The translations under genes were made by a program, and so were the position numbers. A stretch of 64,000 nucleotides of DNA from Pollutimonas bauzanensis (GTDB lineage: Bacteria > Pseudomonadota > Gammaproteobacteria > Burkholderiales > Burkholderiaceae_B): positions 83,141-147,140 of the forward strand of contig NZ_FQXE01000008.1 of the NCBI RefSeq assembly GCF_900129885.1, given 5' to 3'. The notes below the pieces were generated by a model that was not told the DNA's origin, did no database searches, and worked only from the letters and a program-made list of their open reading frames with translations. This document shows, piece after piece, positions 18,822 to 28,137 of this stretch. The stretch's first letter is position 1; every line of letters begins with the position of its first letter.

Positions 18822-19309
18822 AGCAGGCGGCCCAAACAACCATGCACCCGCAGGACTTCCGCCTCAGCCGCGACCCTTACGGCCGCCTGGTGCTGGGAAT
18901 AGCCGGGCGCGTCTACGATACCATCGTGCCGGTGCGCAGCTTTCCCATTTCGGCTCCGGATGAGGGGATTGCGCTGGTGGGCGCCGACGGCTCGGAGCTG
19001 GTGTGGATAGACAGCCTGGCGGATCTGCCCGAGGACATCCGCCGCCTCGTGGAAGATGAACTGGCCAGCCGCGAATTCATGCCTGAAATACGCCGCATCC
19101 GGCATGCTTCCAGTTTCGCCACCCCCAGCCGCTGGCAAGTGGAAACCGACCGCGGCGAGGCCGTGCTGCTGCTGAAGGCCGAAGAAGACATCCGCCGGCT
19201 TTCGGGGTCGACGCTGCTTATCGCCGATGCCCATGGCGTGCAATACCTGGTGCGCGACGTAGCGGCGCTGGACAAAGCCAGCCGCCGCATGCTGGACCAC
19301 TTTTTATAG
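18818..19309 (+). CDS. DUF1854 protein, cyanophycin-associated
   Basis: A 163-aa soluble protein matching the DUF1854 family, with motifs such as GRVYDTIVPVRSFPISAPDEGI, cut here to VPVRSFPISAP, and the C-terminal SRRMLDHFL. Its start overlaps the transporter stop by 4 bp (ATGA), so the two are translationally coupled and probably act together. The biochemical role is unknown. The next gene converges with only 2 bp between stops. Confidence 0.88.
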   Translation: MKQAAQTTMHPQDFRLSRDPYGRLVLGIAGRVYDTIVPVRSFPISAPDEGIALVGADGSELVWIDSLADLPEDIRRLVEDELASREFMPEIRRIRHASSFATPSRWQVETDRGEAVLLLKAEEDIRRLSGSTLLIADAHGVQYLVRDVAALDKASRRMLDHFL

Positions 19310-19311
19310 GC

Positions 19312-20457
19312 TCAGCCGGGAAAGACCAGTTCGCAGGTGCCGGGGCGCACGCGCCGCGCGCACTCGCGTGTGGTGTCCACGCAGCCGCCGTCGCGATAGA
19401 CGCCGCCGGGGTCGCGCAGCCGCAGCATGCGGCCGACGATGCGTTCGACTTCGGCCGGATCCCGCAGCGACTGCGCCACGCGCTCGTCCACGACGTCGTC
19501 ATCCACCTGCAGCTTGCCGTCGCCGTTGCGATACGTCGCATTGCGCCAATGGAACAGTTCCACGCATTTCGAGATCAGGGTGAAGGGCTGGTCGCGCTTC
19601 CAGAAATTGGTGAAAAGCCCATCGCCCAGGTAGAACACCCAGGAGCCCTCGTAGCCTTCGACGTTGGACGAATGCTCGTCGGGATTGCGGAACCAGAGCC
19701 GGTCGCCCGGCACGTAGTATTTGGGCGGCAAGGGCTCGCTCATGGACCCGTACTCGTACAGGAACACATCGTGGAACTGCCCCGACATGATGGCGCGGGT
19801 TTCCCATTGCCGCTGCAGCTCGGCCAGGACGCGCGGGTTGCAGCGGGCCAGTTCCTGGGCGATGCTCAGCAGGATCACGTATTCGGTCGCCCTATAGCAG
19901 GAAAACGAATACAGCTTGCCGGAACGTTCGGGCTGGGTGGTTTTCTGCAAAGCCTCGATCAGCGGCTTGCCGGGCTTGAGCGTAAAGCCGCGGGCAAGAT
20001 CGTAAACCCAGTAATCCTCGGGCCGCTCGGCATGTTCGGTGTCGAAAGCCAGCGCCGTCCTGCGCGCGTTCCGGACAATATTCTTGCGCACGCTGACGGC
20101 CGACATCAGCTCGTCGCAGGAAGGAAATACGAAAGGGACCGGGCTGGCCAGCATGGCCAGCAATATTTCGCGCTCGAGATCGTCGGGCAGGCCATGCGTG
20201 TCCAGCTCCAGCTTCCGGCACAGCTGCGTCGTGTCGAAACCGGGCGTCAAGTCGCGCGCGAAGGCGTCGGTGGCGGTGAAGCAGGTAAACCTCCCGCCGT
20301 CGCCGCCACCCTCGCTGCTTTGCGCATGGCGGTCCAGGCCAAGGTATTCCAGGCGCTCCTGAAAGCGATCCTGCCCGGCCCCGCCGTCGTGTTGTGTTTC
20401 ATCGGAAAGCTGGATGCCGCAAAGGCGCAGTTCGGCGGGGTGATTTACCACGTTCAT
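19312..20457 (-). CDS. Tgl-like (protein-glutamine gamma-glutamyltransferase fold) protein
   Basis: A 381-aa protein from the ATG at 20457 (MNVVNHPAEL, AGAAGAG-like purine stretch ahead). The open frame runs to 20562 but without family support. Compared from memory with Bacillus subtilis Tgl it shares several landmarks in order: SPVPFVFPSCDELM, RKNIVRNARR, FSCYRATEYVILL around the possible nucleophile C187, and PGDRLWFRNPD. The Tgl cysteine is therefore kept. The segment that holds the Tgl catalytic Glu (WRGENV) reads YEGSWV here, and the His region reads LFTNFW, so both appear replaced. It may be an inactive or altered enzyme. It is longer than Tgl by about 130 residues. Not certain. Confidence 0.5.
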   Translation of the reverse strand: MNVVNHPAELRLCGIQLSDETQHDGGAGQDRFQERLEYLGLDRHAQSSEGGGDGGRFTCFTATDAFARDLTPGFDTTQLCRKLELDTHGLPDDLEREILLAMLASPVPFVFPSCDELMSAVSVRKNIVRNARRTALAFDTEHAERPEDYWVYDLARGFTLKPGKPLIEALQKTTQPERSGKLYSFSCYRATEYVILLSIAQELARCNPRVLAELQRQWETRAIMSGQFHDVFLYEYGSMSEPLPPKYYVPGDRLWFRNPDEHSSNVEGYEGSWVFYLGDGLFTNFWKRDQPFTLISKCVELFHWRNATYRNGDGKLQVDDDVVDERVAQSLRDPAEVERIVGRMLRLRDPGGVYRDGGCVDTTRECARRVRPGTCELVFPG

Positions 20458-20699
20458 CGGTGAACTCTTCTCTGGAAGCTGCGGGTATCGGTCGACAGGG
20501 TAGCGCAATATTACCCCGAAACTTATGCATTTTGCGCCGGAGTTCTTGCCTTGCGGCCGCAATTTCCGGGCGGCGCCCTGCGCGCCATGCGCTCCGGCTT
20601 CCTGCCTGGCGGCATACGCTTATAAGTGAAAAATCTTGGACAGCGCCCGGCTATCGCTTTAAGTTGGAAAGCTTTATAACGCATTCAAGAGTCGCCAGC
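20458..20699. promoter_or_regulatory. Divergent intergenic region
   Basis: 242 bp between the starts of the Tgl-like gene and the thioesterase gene. It must hold both promoters. I see no convincing palindrome or hexamer pair. Confidence 0.35.
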
Positions 20700-22007
20700 A
20701 TGTCCGCCACGCTCAGCATAAGCCCCGCATCGGATCTCATCGATGCGCCCCGCCGCATCATTCTGTCGGGATTCACGCCCGGCTCGCTCGTCGAGATCAG
20801 CGCCCGCAGCCGCACGAATGACCAGGCCACCTGGGGCAGCCGGGCCGTATTCCAGGCGCATCCCGACGGCACCATAGACCTGGACCGCGATGCGCCGCTG
20901 CAAGGCGACTACGAAGGCGCGGCCTCGCAAGGCTTGATCTGGTCGCAAAAATTGCTTACGCCCCCCGCGCCGGCCGGCGCCCCCGGCCAGGACCTCGTGG
21001 CGCCCATTTCGATCGCCGTGGAGGCTCGCGGCGAGCCTGGGGAAAGCGCAAGGGCCACGCTGGAACAGCGCTATGCCGCCGAAGGCGTGCGGCGCCTGGA
21101 GCTCGAACAGGACGGAATGGTCGGCACGCTTTTCACACCTCCCGGGCCAGGCCCTCATCCCGCCATTGTCTACCTGAACGGCTCCGGCGGAGGCATCAAT
21201 GAGGCCAATGCCGCCTTGCTGGCATCGCATGGCTATGCGGCGCTCGCCCTCGGGTATTTCGGCGCCCCCGGCCTGCCCAGCCATATTTCCGGCACGCCGC
21301 TGGAATATTTCGGCAAGGCCTTGCGATGGCTGCGCGCCCAAGTACAGCCCGCGGGCGGCTTCGTCGCCGTCAGCGGCCAATCGCGCGGCGGCGAACTGTC
21401 CCTGCTGCTGGGCGCGACTTTTCCCGATCTGGTGTCCGCCGTCATCGCCTACGTGCCCAGTTCGGTCGTGCATGGCGTCCTGGCCGCCGGCAGGCCCGAA
21501 GAAGGCCGCTATGCGCCTGCCTGGACGCTCGCGGGCGAGCCCCTTGCCACCGTATGGGAGGACAATCCCGCCCTGGCGAGCTGGGCCGCCATAGACGGTT
21601 CGCCGGAGCCGCGCCGGCAGGCGCAAGCTTTCGTCGATGCGCAGAACAACCCGGCCGCCGTGGCGCGCGCCCGCATTCCGGTGGAAAACATACGCGGCCC
21701 GGTGCTGCTGATCTCCGGCGGCGACGATGGGTTCTGGCCGTCCTCGGACTATGCGCGCCAGATAGCGGAACAATTGCGGGAAAACGGCCACCCCCATCCT
21801 GTCGAGCACCTGGATTACCCCCAGGCGGGCCATTCCATCCAGCCGCCGCACGTCCCCACGACATTCATCGCCAAGGCCCACCCCGTGTCAGGCGTGGTGC
21901 TCACCGCAGGGGGAACGCCGGCCGCCAATGCGCTGGCCAATGCCGACTCCTGGAAAAACGTCCTGCGCTTTCTTGACCATGCCGCAAAAGCCAGCCTGAC
22001 TACTTGA
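20700..22007 (+). CDS. Acyl-CoA thioesterase / BAAT-type acyltransferase
   Basis: A 435-aa protein from the ATG at 20700 (MSATLSISPA); the longer open frame to 20394 overlaps the divergent gene. The N-terminal part resembles the acyl-CoA thioester hydrolase/bile-acid-CoA amino acid N-acyltransferase domain (FTPGSLVEISARS, DYEGAASQGLIWSQKLL in pieces). The C-terminal alpha/beta hydrolase carries S228 in SGQSRGG, an Asp at about 342-343 (GGDDGFW) and H378 (QAGHSI). It should cleave or transfer an acyl group from a CoA thioester. It converges with the binding-protein gene, the two ends overlapping by 8 bp. Confidence 0.82.
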   Translation: MSATLSISPASDLIDAPRRIILSGFTPGSLVEISARSRTNDQATWGSRAVFQAHPDGTIDLDRDAPLQGDYEGAASQGLIWSQKLLTPPAPAGAPGQDLVAPISIAVEARGEPGESARATLEQRYAAEGVRRLELEQDGMVGTLFTPPGPGPHPAIVYLNGSGGGINEANAALLASHGYAALALGYFGAPGLPSHISGTPLEYFGKALRWLRAQVQPAGGFVAVSGQSRGGELSLLLGATFPDLVSAVIAYVPSSVVHGVLAAGRPEEGRYAPAWTLAGEPLATVWEDNPALASWAAIDGSPEPRRQAQAFVDAQNNPAAVARARIPVENIRGPVLLISGGDDGFWPSSDYARQIAEQLRENGHPHPVEHLDYPQAGHSIQPPHVPTTFIAKAHPVSGVVLTAGGTPAANALANADSWKNVLRFLDHAAKASLTT

Positions 22008-22992
22008 TCTTGAGCGACTGTTCGTAAGGCTTGCTGTCGAGCGCGCTGTCCGGCAAGTCGCCCTTGAGGACGCCGCTTTCCTTGAAAAGCGCGAACATGC
22101 GCTTGAGGGTTTCCCGGTCGGCCTCGGTGAACGAAACACGATAGTTCTCATCCCACAAGTCAGCGTAGACTTTCGCCGCGTCATCGGGAAGGTTCGCCGC
22201 CTTCTTCACGGCGGCAACGACGCCTTGCGGATTCGCCCGGCCATACTCCAGCGCTTTGCGCAAGGCGACGATGGCCTTGGCGGCGAGCTCGGGGTTCTTG
22301 TCCAGCCAGTCAGTGCGCACGACGCCGATAGCGTTGTACGGGACACTATCGCTTTTCGTCAGCTTGCGCCATTCATCGGCAAAAGTTCCCAGCGACCTGA
22401 CCTTCAAATCCTTGAGCTGGGCGATGGTCACATTGCGCAATGCCGCCGCATCGACTTCCTTTTGCGCCAGGAACTGCACCAGCCGGGGTTCGTTGCCGGG
22501 CACCAGCGAAAAATCGCCGCTGCCGATGCCGTAGTTCAGGTTCAATATTGCGCCGGCTATGGCCGCCGTGGAGCTGCCCGCCGGCGACATGGCGATCTTC
22601 TTGCCGCGCAATTCGCTCAAGGACTTGATGGGCGAATCCTCCGGCACCACGAACTCGACGTTGGCCGGCTGGGTCGCAAGAATGATCTTCACGGGAACGC
22701 CATCGGAGGCCAGGCTGAACGAACCCGCCGCGGGCGAACCGAAGGCCAGGTCTATGGCGTTGGCGGCAATGGCCCGCGTGGTGCCGTTGACGTCCGAGAA
22801 ATGGACATATTCCACATCCAGGCCCTGGTCCTTGAAAAAGCTGCCGGCTTCGACCACCGACCCGTAGCCCAGGGTCAGGCCGCTGGGCCAATAGCCCACG
22901 CGGATCTTCTCGGCATGCGCCGCCGTGGCCTGCACCGCTCCGAACAACAGGGCCGCTACGGCGAAGGGCTTGAAAAATCCGGATATAGTCAT
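22000..22992 (-). CDS. ABC transporter substrate-binding protein (NMT1/SsuA type)
   Basis: A 330-aa periplasmic binding protein with a signal peptide of about 27 residues (ending AAHAEK). GYWPSGLTLGYG and DLAFGSPAAGSFSL follow the pattern of taurine, sulfonate and nitrate-type binding proteins. It is the last gene of the ten-gene minus-strand operon and the second of two adjacent receptors. Ligand unknown. Confidence 0.85.
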   Translation of the reverse strand: MTISGFFKPFAVAALLFGAVQATAAHAEKIRVGYWPSGLTLGYGSVVEAGSFFKDQGLDVEYVHFSDVNGTTRAIAANAIDLAFGSPAAGSFSLASDGVPVKIILATQPANVEFVVPEDSPIKSLSELRGKKIAMSPAGSSTAAIAGAILNLNYGIGSGDFSLVPGNEPRLVQFLAQKEVDAAALRNVTIAQLKDLKVRSLGTFADEWRKLTKSDSVPYNAIGVVRTDWLDKNPELAAKAIVALRKALEYGRANPQGVVAAVKKAANLPDDAAKVYADLWDENYRVSFTEADRETLKRMFALFKESGVLKGDLPDSALDSKPYEQSLKIK

Positions 22993-23035
22993 AGCGATAC
23001 TCCAAGGAAAAAATGGGGGGGAAATTCACGCGGGC

Positions 23036-24133
23036 TCATTGAGCCGCCTTGGCGCGGGCCTGCACTTGCGCCACATCGAATTTGGCAAACTCGGGAACCA
23101 GGCTGTTGTCGAAGATCTGGTCCACGGGAATATTCGCGGTATTGAATTCGCCGGACTTGTACATCGCCTCGACAAAATCCCGGATAACGGGCAAGTTGAA
23201 CTTGCCGAATTCGCGCAGGCTGCCATCGGCATTGCGCAAGGTCCTGTTCATGCGGCGCTTGACCAGGAAAACCGCCTCATCCAGCTGCTTGGCGGCGTCG
23301 CCCGTCTTGGGGCGGGATTCGGGCTGCAGGCGCCAGAAAGACTCGACGCACAGCTTGGGATTGGCTTCGCAGGCGATCAGCGCCTTGGTATAGGCGCGGC
23401 CGAATCGCGCCAGCAATTGCGGCTGTTCGCGCAAGGTGTCCTGATGCGCGACAAAGCCATTGCTATTCATGTCGCGAAACGTGTCCGGATACGGCAGGCG
23501 CCGCAGGGGCGTTCCGCTCAGCTCGAGCATGGCGTGCCAGCTGCTATTGAAATTGAGCGCATCGACGCGCTTTTCCTTCAAGGCCAGGAAGCCCGACCCC
23601 AGCACGCCCACGCCCACGATGTCGACATCCTTGCCCGCCGTCAGGCCCTGCTGGCGCAGCAGCGCGCGCGTCGCCGGTATGGTGCCCCAGGTCAAGGCGC
23701 CCACACCTATCTTCTTGCCTTTGAGGTCGGCAATGCTGTGGATCGGGCTGTCGGCCAGCACTGCCAGCTCTATTTCGTTGAGCGGAATCGCATTGTAGAA
23801 ATAGCGCACTGGCAGGGGCGTCTTGCCGGTTTCATAACTGGCCAGCACGGGCTCGGGCAAAGGCAGGCCTATCGTTACCTTGCGCGCCGCCACCTGCGGC
23901 AGCATGGCCCCGGCGCCCTGGAACACCACGGTCTTGACCTCTATGCCCTCTTCCTTGAAGAAGCCCAGCTCATTGCCCAGGCCGTATACGCCGCCGCTGT
24001 CCACCGTCAAGGGGATGGCCAGCCCCACCGTCACCGTATCCGCCGCCTGCGCGGCAAGGCTGGCGAAGGCGCCAGCGATCAACATCCCCACAAGGCGCAA
24101 GCGCGCGCCCGTCGCCACTTTATGTATAAACAT
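23036..24133 (-). CDS. ABC transporter substrate-binding protein (NMT1 type)
   Basis: A 365-aa binding protein from the ATG at 24133, preceded by AAAAGGGGAA; a GTG one codon upstream is also in frame. It has a signal peptide ending AAQAAD. The mature part starts TVTVGLAIPLTVDSGG and has GTIPATRALLRQQGL and NFNSSWHAML, typical of the NMT1/THI5-like binding-protein family. It follows the permease gene by 39 bp. It is not close in sequence to the neighbouring receptor, so the operon serves two ligands or two transporters. Confidence 0.85.
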   Translation of the reverse strand: MFIHKVATGARLRLVGMLIAGAFASLAAQAADTVTVGLAIPLTVDSGGVYGLGNELGFFKEEGIEVKTVVFQGAGAMLPQVAARKVTIGLPLPEPVLASYETGKTPLPVRYFYNAIPLNEIELAVLADSPIHSIADLKGKKIGVGALTWGTIPATRALLRQQGLTAGKDVDIVGVGVLGSGFLALKEKRVDALNFNSSWHAMLELSGTPLRRLPYPDTFRDMNSNGFVAHQDTLREQPQLLARFGRAYTKALIACEANPKLCVESFWRLQPESRPKTGDAAKQLDEAVFLVKRRMNRTLRNADGSLREFGKFNLPVIRDFVEAMYKSGEFNTANIPVDQIFDNSLVPEFAKFDVAQVQARAKAAQ

Positions 24134-24172
24134 CACTTCCCCTTTTCAGGCAGGTATGGACAAATAAGCAAC

Positions 24173-24955
24173 TCAGCTGACCGTGCGCGTTTCCAGACTG
24201 CGCGCGGTTTCCCAAAAAACCACCTTGCCGTGCATCCAGCGGATGAACTGCGCCCCTATCACGCCCATCAGCGCCAACAGGAACACCCCCGCGAACATCG
24301 TGCTGACATTCATATTCACCGCCGCCGCGCCTATCAGGTAGCCCAGGCCGGCTTCGGATGAAACCAGCTCGCCCACCACGGTGCCTATCAGCGCCAGGGC
24401 GATGCCTATCTGCAGCCCCGCGAAAATATCCCCGGCGGCGGCGGGCAGCTTGACATAGCGGAAGAGGTACCAGCGCGTGGCGGAAAAAGCCTTGCATGCG
24501 TCGATCAAATCGGGATCGACGCGCCGGATGCCCACGATGGTGTTGACGAACAGGGGGAAAAAGCAGATCAGCACCACCAGCACGACCTTGGAGGCTATGC
24601 CGAAACCGAACCAGACCAGGATCAGCGGCGCGAGAGCCACCTTGGGCGTGGCCTGCACGGCCACCAGCAGGGGATACACGAATTTTTCAAAAGTGCGCGA
24701 TTCCGCCAGCAAGGCGCCGAACAGCAGCGCCAGCGCGCTGCCTATCGCATAGCCTATCAGCGTGGCCGCCAGCGTGTAGCCGATATGGCGCCATATGAGG
24801 CCTTCGGCAAACAGCTCGTACAGCGTCCGGGCCACCGCCAGTGGGGTGGGCAGGATATAGTCCGGCATCTGGAAGATCTTTACGGAAAAATGCCAGAGGG
24901 CCAGCACCACGAACAAGGTGATGGCGGGGTAGACGATGGAGGTCAGGCGGTGCAT
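24173..24955 (-). CDS. ABC transporter permease (SsuC/TauC type)
   Basis: A 260-aa integral membrane subunit with about six hydrophobic segments and an EAA-type loop (DLIDACKAFSATRWYLFRYV, about 145-165). It belongs to the sulfonate/nitrate/taurine class. It lies 6 bp after the ATPase gene and is followed by two binding-protein genes. Confidence 0.88.
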   Translation of the reverse strand: MHRLTSIVYPAITLFVVLALWHFSVKIFQMPDYILPTPLAVARTLYELFAEGLIWRHIGYTLAATLIGYAIGSALALLFGALLAESRTFEKFVYPLLVAVQATPKVALAPLILVWFGFGIASKVVLVVLICFFPLFVNTIVGIRRVDPDLIDACKAFSATRWYLFRYVKLPAAAGDIFAGLQIGIALALIGTVVGELVSSEAGLGYLIGAAAVNMNVSTMFAGVFLLALMGVIGAQFIRWMHGKVVFWETARSLETRTVS

Positions 24956-24961
24956 GGCGAT

Positions 24962-25762
24962 CTATCCCACAAAATGTTGGCGCAAATGGCGGCATGCCGC
25001 GGTAAACGCCGGCTCGGACATGGTGTCCAGCGAGCGCGGCCGCGGCAGATCGACGGCAAAGTTCTCCACGATCCGCCCCGGTCGCGCCGACATGACCAGC
25101 ACCCGGTCGGAAAGAAAGACGGCCTCCGGAATGCTGTGGGTAATGAACAGCACCGATTTCTTGTCCCGCATCCAGATGCGCTGCAATTCCAGCGTCAATG
25201 CTTCGCGCGTCATGGCGTCGAGGGCGGCGAAGGGCTCGTCCATCAATAAAAGCTTGGGGTCGCGCAACAGCATGCGGGCCAGGCCGGCGCGCTGCTGCAT
25301 GCCGCCGGAAAGCTCCGTGGGATAGTTGTCGGCGAAATCCCTCAAGCCCACCAGATCCAGCAATTCCAGCGCGCGCGATTCCGCCTTGCGCAGATCCCAC
25401 CCCAGGGTATGCGCCGGCAGCAGCACATTGCCCAGCACCGTTTTCCAGGGCAGCAAGGTCGGCTTCTGGAATGCCACGCCGATATCCTGGCTGGGGCCCT
25501 CCACCCGGCGGCCCGCCACGCTGACGCTGCCCGAGCTGGGCGTCAGCAGCCCGGCGGCGACTTTCAGCAAAGTCGATTTGCCGCAGCCCGACGGGCCCAG
25601 TATGGTGACGAACTCGCCCGACCCTATGCTGGCGTTCACATCGCGCAAGGCTTCGATGGTGCCGCGGCGCGTGCGGTATACCACCGACAGGTCCTGCACG
25701 CCCATCATGCCGGCATCGGGTTGCGCCGCCAGGGCGGGCGCGGCATTCCGGCCCGCTTTCAT
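24962..25762 (-). CDS. ABC transporter ATPase (SsuB/TauB type)
   Basis: A 266-aa ATPase. The start is set at the ATG at 25762 because it overlaps the ligase stop as ATGA; the frame is open 34 codons further but that part lies inside the ligase gene. Walker A is GPSGCGKST at 56-64, the signature is LSGGMQQR and Walker B is LLLMDEPFAALD. It pairs with the downstream permease. Confidence 0.9.
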   Translation of the reverse strand: MKAGRNAAPALAAQPDAGMMGVQDLSVVYRTRRGTIEALRDVNASIGSGEFVTILGPSGCGKSTLLKVAAGLLTPSSGSVSVAGRRVEGPSQDIGVAFQKPTLLPWKTVLGNVLLPAHTLGWDLRKAESRALELLDLVGLRDFADNYPTELSGGMQQRAGLARMLLRDPKLLLMDEPFAALDAMTREALTLELQRIWMRDKKSVLFITHSIPEAVFLSDRVLVMSARPGRIVENFAVDLPRPRSLDTMSEPAFTAACRHLRQHFVG

Positions 25763-27291
25763 GCGGCCAACCCGTCGCGTTCCAGCGCCTCGAGCGCGCG
25801 CGCCTCGAGCAGCTTTCTGTCGACCTTGCCAGTCGAGGCCAAGGGCAGGGCCGGCACTATCCATACTCGCCGGGGATGCTGGTAGGCCGGCGCGTTGGCC
25901 AGCGCATGCGCCTTGACGGCGGCCTCATCCAGCGCCGCCCCCGGGGCGAGCACCACGAAGGCAACCGGCTTGTGCCCTTTGATATCGTCCGGCACGGCGA
26001 CGACGCAGGCCTGCTGGACGCCGGGCTGCGTTTCCAGGACTTTCTCGACTTCGCCGGGAAAGATGTTTTCCCCGCCGCAGACAAACATATCGTCGTTGCG
26101 GCCGACGAAATAGAAGAAGCCGTCCTCATCGCGGCGCAGCACGTCTCCGGTGACGTAGTAGCCGTCATCGGTGATGGCGCCGACGATGTCGGGCCTGTTG
26201 TGATAGCCCAGCATGATGCCGGGGCTCCTTAGCTGCAGCACGCCCTGGTCCGCCTCCCGTCCTTGTTCGTCGACCAGGCGGATGTCGACTTGCGGATGCT
26301 TGTAGCCTATGGACAGGAAGGGCTGCGCCTTGCCCTCGGGATGAGGCCCGAAGGTCACGGGACCGCCCTCGGTGGTGCCATAGGAATTGATGATCCTGGC
26401 ATGCGGCATGACGGCCCGTATGGCTTCGAGCAGGGCCGCGCTCGCCGGCGCCGATCCCATGCGGACCACCTGCACCGAAGACAGATCGGCGCTTGCCAAT
26501 GCCTCTTGCTCGCGCAGCATCATCGCCATCATCGGCGGCACCGAAGTCAGCCAGGTGGCCCGATAGCGGCTGGTGGCATGAATGTAGGCGCGCGCGTTGA
26601 ACTGCGGCAGCAGCACTATCGTGCTGCCTCCGGCCAGCGCCAGCTGGCACAGGGCCAGGGCGTTCATGTGGTACATCGGCGCGGCCACCAGATAGCGCTG
26701 GTCCGCCAGATCCTGGCCGCCCAGTCTTGTCTTGACCACCCATAAATGGCTACGGTGCGACAGCTTCACACCCTTGGGCTTGCCCGTCGAGCCGGAGGTA
26801 TACAGGAACAGCGCCACGTCCCGCGGGCCCGGCGTCACCGTCGCGAAATCGCCATGGTCCAGCATGGCGTCGAAGCCATCCGCGCCATCGCCGCCGAACT
26901 CGACCACCGGCAGGCCGGCCGGCGCATTGGCGCGCCGCTCGCTGTCGCAAAACACCAGCTTCGCGCCGCTGTCGGCAATCACGAAGTCGGACAATGCGCG
27001 CGGAAATTTGTAATTCACGGGCACGACCGTAATGCCGGCGCGCAGGGCGCCCATCAGCAGCGCCAGGAATTCGCCGCTGTTGGCCGACAGCACGGCTATC
27101 CTGTCGCCCGGCGCCAGTCCGCGCTTGCGCAGGCCCCGCGCCGCGGCCCGCGCAAGCGCATCGAGCTGCCCATAGGTGTAGCGCGTTTCGCGCTGCGCCT
27201 CATCCAGCGCAATCAGCGCCAGGCGGTCGGGCGAAACCGAGCGCGGCGCGAGATCGCCCAGATTGACCGCCTCAAAAAGAGTCGTTGCCAT
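25759..27291 (-). CDS. AMP-dependent acyl-CoA synthetase/ligase
   Basis: A 510-aa class I adenylate-forming enzyme. The phosphate-binding motif YTSGSTGKPKG is at 164-174, followed by YGTTEGG and YVTGDVLRRDEDGFFYFVGR, and the catalytic lysine is in STGKVDRK near the C-terminus. It should activate a carboxylic acid imported by the operon's transporters to its CoA thioester. The ATG at 27291 overlaps the end of the VOC gene by 20 bp; a TTG lies one codon upstream. Confidence 0.88.
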   Translation of the reverse strand: MATTLFEAVNLGDLAPRSVSPDRLALIALDEAQRETRYTYGQLDALARAAARGLRKRGLAPGDRIAVLSANSGEFLALLMGALRAGITVVPVNYKFPRALSDFVIADSGAKLVFCDSERRANAPAGLPVVEFGGDGADGFDAMLDHGDFATVTPGPRDVALFLYTSGSTGKPKGVKLSHRSHLWVVKTRLGGQDLADQRYLVAAPMYHMNALALCQLALAGGSTIVLLPQFNARAYIHATSRYRATWLTSVPPMMAMMLREQEALASADLSSVQVVRMGSAPASAALLEAIRAVMPHARIINSYGTTEGGPVTFGPHPEGKAQPFLSIGYKHPQVDIRLVDEQGREADQGVLQLRSPGIMLGYHNRPDIVGAITDDGYYVTGDVLRRDEDGFFYFVGRNDDMFVCGGENIFPGEVEKVLETQPGVQQACVVAVPDDIKGHKPVAFVVLAPGAALDEAAVKAHALANAPAYQHPRRVWIVPALPLASTGKVDRKLLEARALEALERDGLAA

Positions 27292-28135
27292 CAATGAAAT
27301 CCAGTAGAGAGTTGAACCCCGTCAGGTGGACGGCGCTGCGCCCTTCCACCTCGCGGTGGCGCACGCCATCGCCCGCCGAGGCCAGGGCGCGGGCGATGGC
27401 CCGCGGGTCCCGCAGCCGCAAGCCGATGGCGCCAAAAAAGCTGGATCGGCCCAAGGCGTCGCAGGCCAGGTCGCCGTAGCGGCGCGCGTAATCTTCAGGG
27501 CTGGTCACGACGATGGCGTAGCGCGCGCCGCTGATGCGCAGCTCTCCATGTTCCCCCGGCGCGCCGACCGCGCCGCCCGCCACCTGCGCATAGCGCAGGG
27601 CGTCATCTTGCGGCCGCTCGCTGACGACCAGCAGGCCGGCCAGGCCGGTGACCGTGTTGGCGTGCGTCTGCCACGGCTCGCGCCAGATCAGTTGCGGCGT
27701 CAGATGCTGGCAAAAATACACGCGTCCCGCCGCGAATTGATCGGCCTGGAAGCGCACCGTGCGAAAGCCCGCCTCGAAGCTTGCGCCATCGATCTCGACC
27801 GGGCGGGAAAAGGCATGCAGGGGCTGCAGAGCCTCCCCCCTGGCCGTCAAATCCCGGTGCACCGCATCGGCATCGCCGGTGCTGAAAACCAGGCCGTCTA
27901 TGCCGGCGGGATTGTTCAACACCTCTTCGCGCAGCTTGCCGCCGTCAGTCGGCAAACCGATAAGCTCCAGATAGTCGTCCTGGAACACCATCAAATGGTT
28001 GACCGACCCCATGGCATGCCTGCCACGCGGCGTAAGCGTGAAGCCCAGCGCGGCGAACAGCTGCGCCGCGCGATCCGTCGCGAACCTGGTATTGATCACC
28101 AGGTGGTCCAGGGGCATGGCCTGCGGGGTCGCCAT
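27272..28135 (-). CDS. VOC/glyoxalase-like domain protein
   Basis: A 287-aa protein whose N-terminal PLDHLVINTRFATDRAAQLF and paired beta-alpha-beta modules match glyoxalase-like (VOC) proteins of the PF13468 type. VOC proteins bind a divalent metal and include dioxygenases, epimerases and lyases; the reaction here is unknown. It is encoded between the ligase and the thioesterase with a 2-bp gap to the latter, so it probably acts on the same CoA substrate or its precursor. Confidence 0.75.
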   Translation of the reverse strand: MATPQAMPLDHLVINTRFATDRAAQLFAALGFTLTPRGRHAMGSVNHLMVFQDDYLELIGLPTDGGKLREEVLNNPAGIDGLVFSTGDADAVHRDLTARGEALQPLHAFSRPVEIDGASFEAGFRTVRFQADQFAAGRVYFCQHLTPQLIWREPWQTHANTVTGLAGLLVVSERPQDDALRYAQVAGGAVGAPGEHGELRISGARYAIVVTSPEDYARRYGDLACDALGRSSFFGAIGLRLRDPRAIARALASAGDGVRHREVEGRSAVHLTGFNSLLDFIDGNDSF

Positions 28136-28137
28136 GG

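Noticed and set aside
17073-18839. A 588-codon open frame antisense to the ABC exporter
   Set aside because: Shadow frame; the exporter has all ABC motifs on the plus strand.
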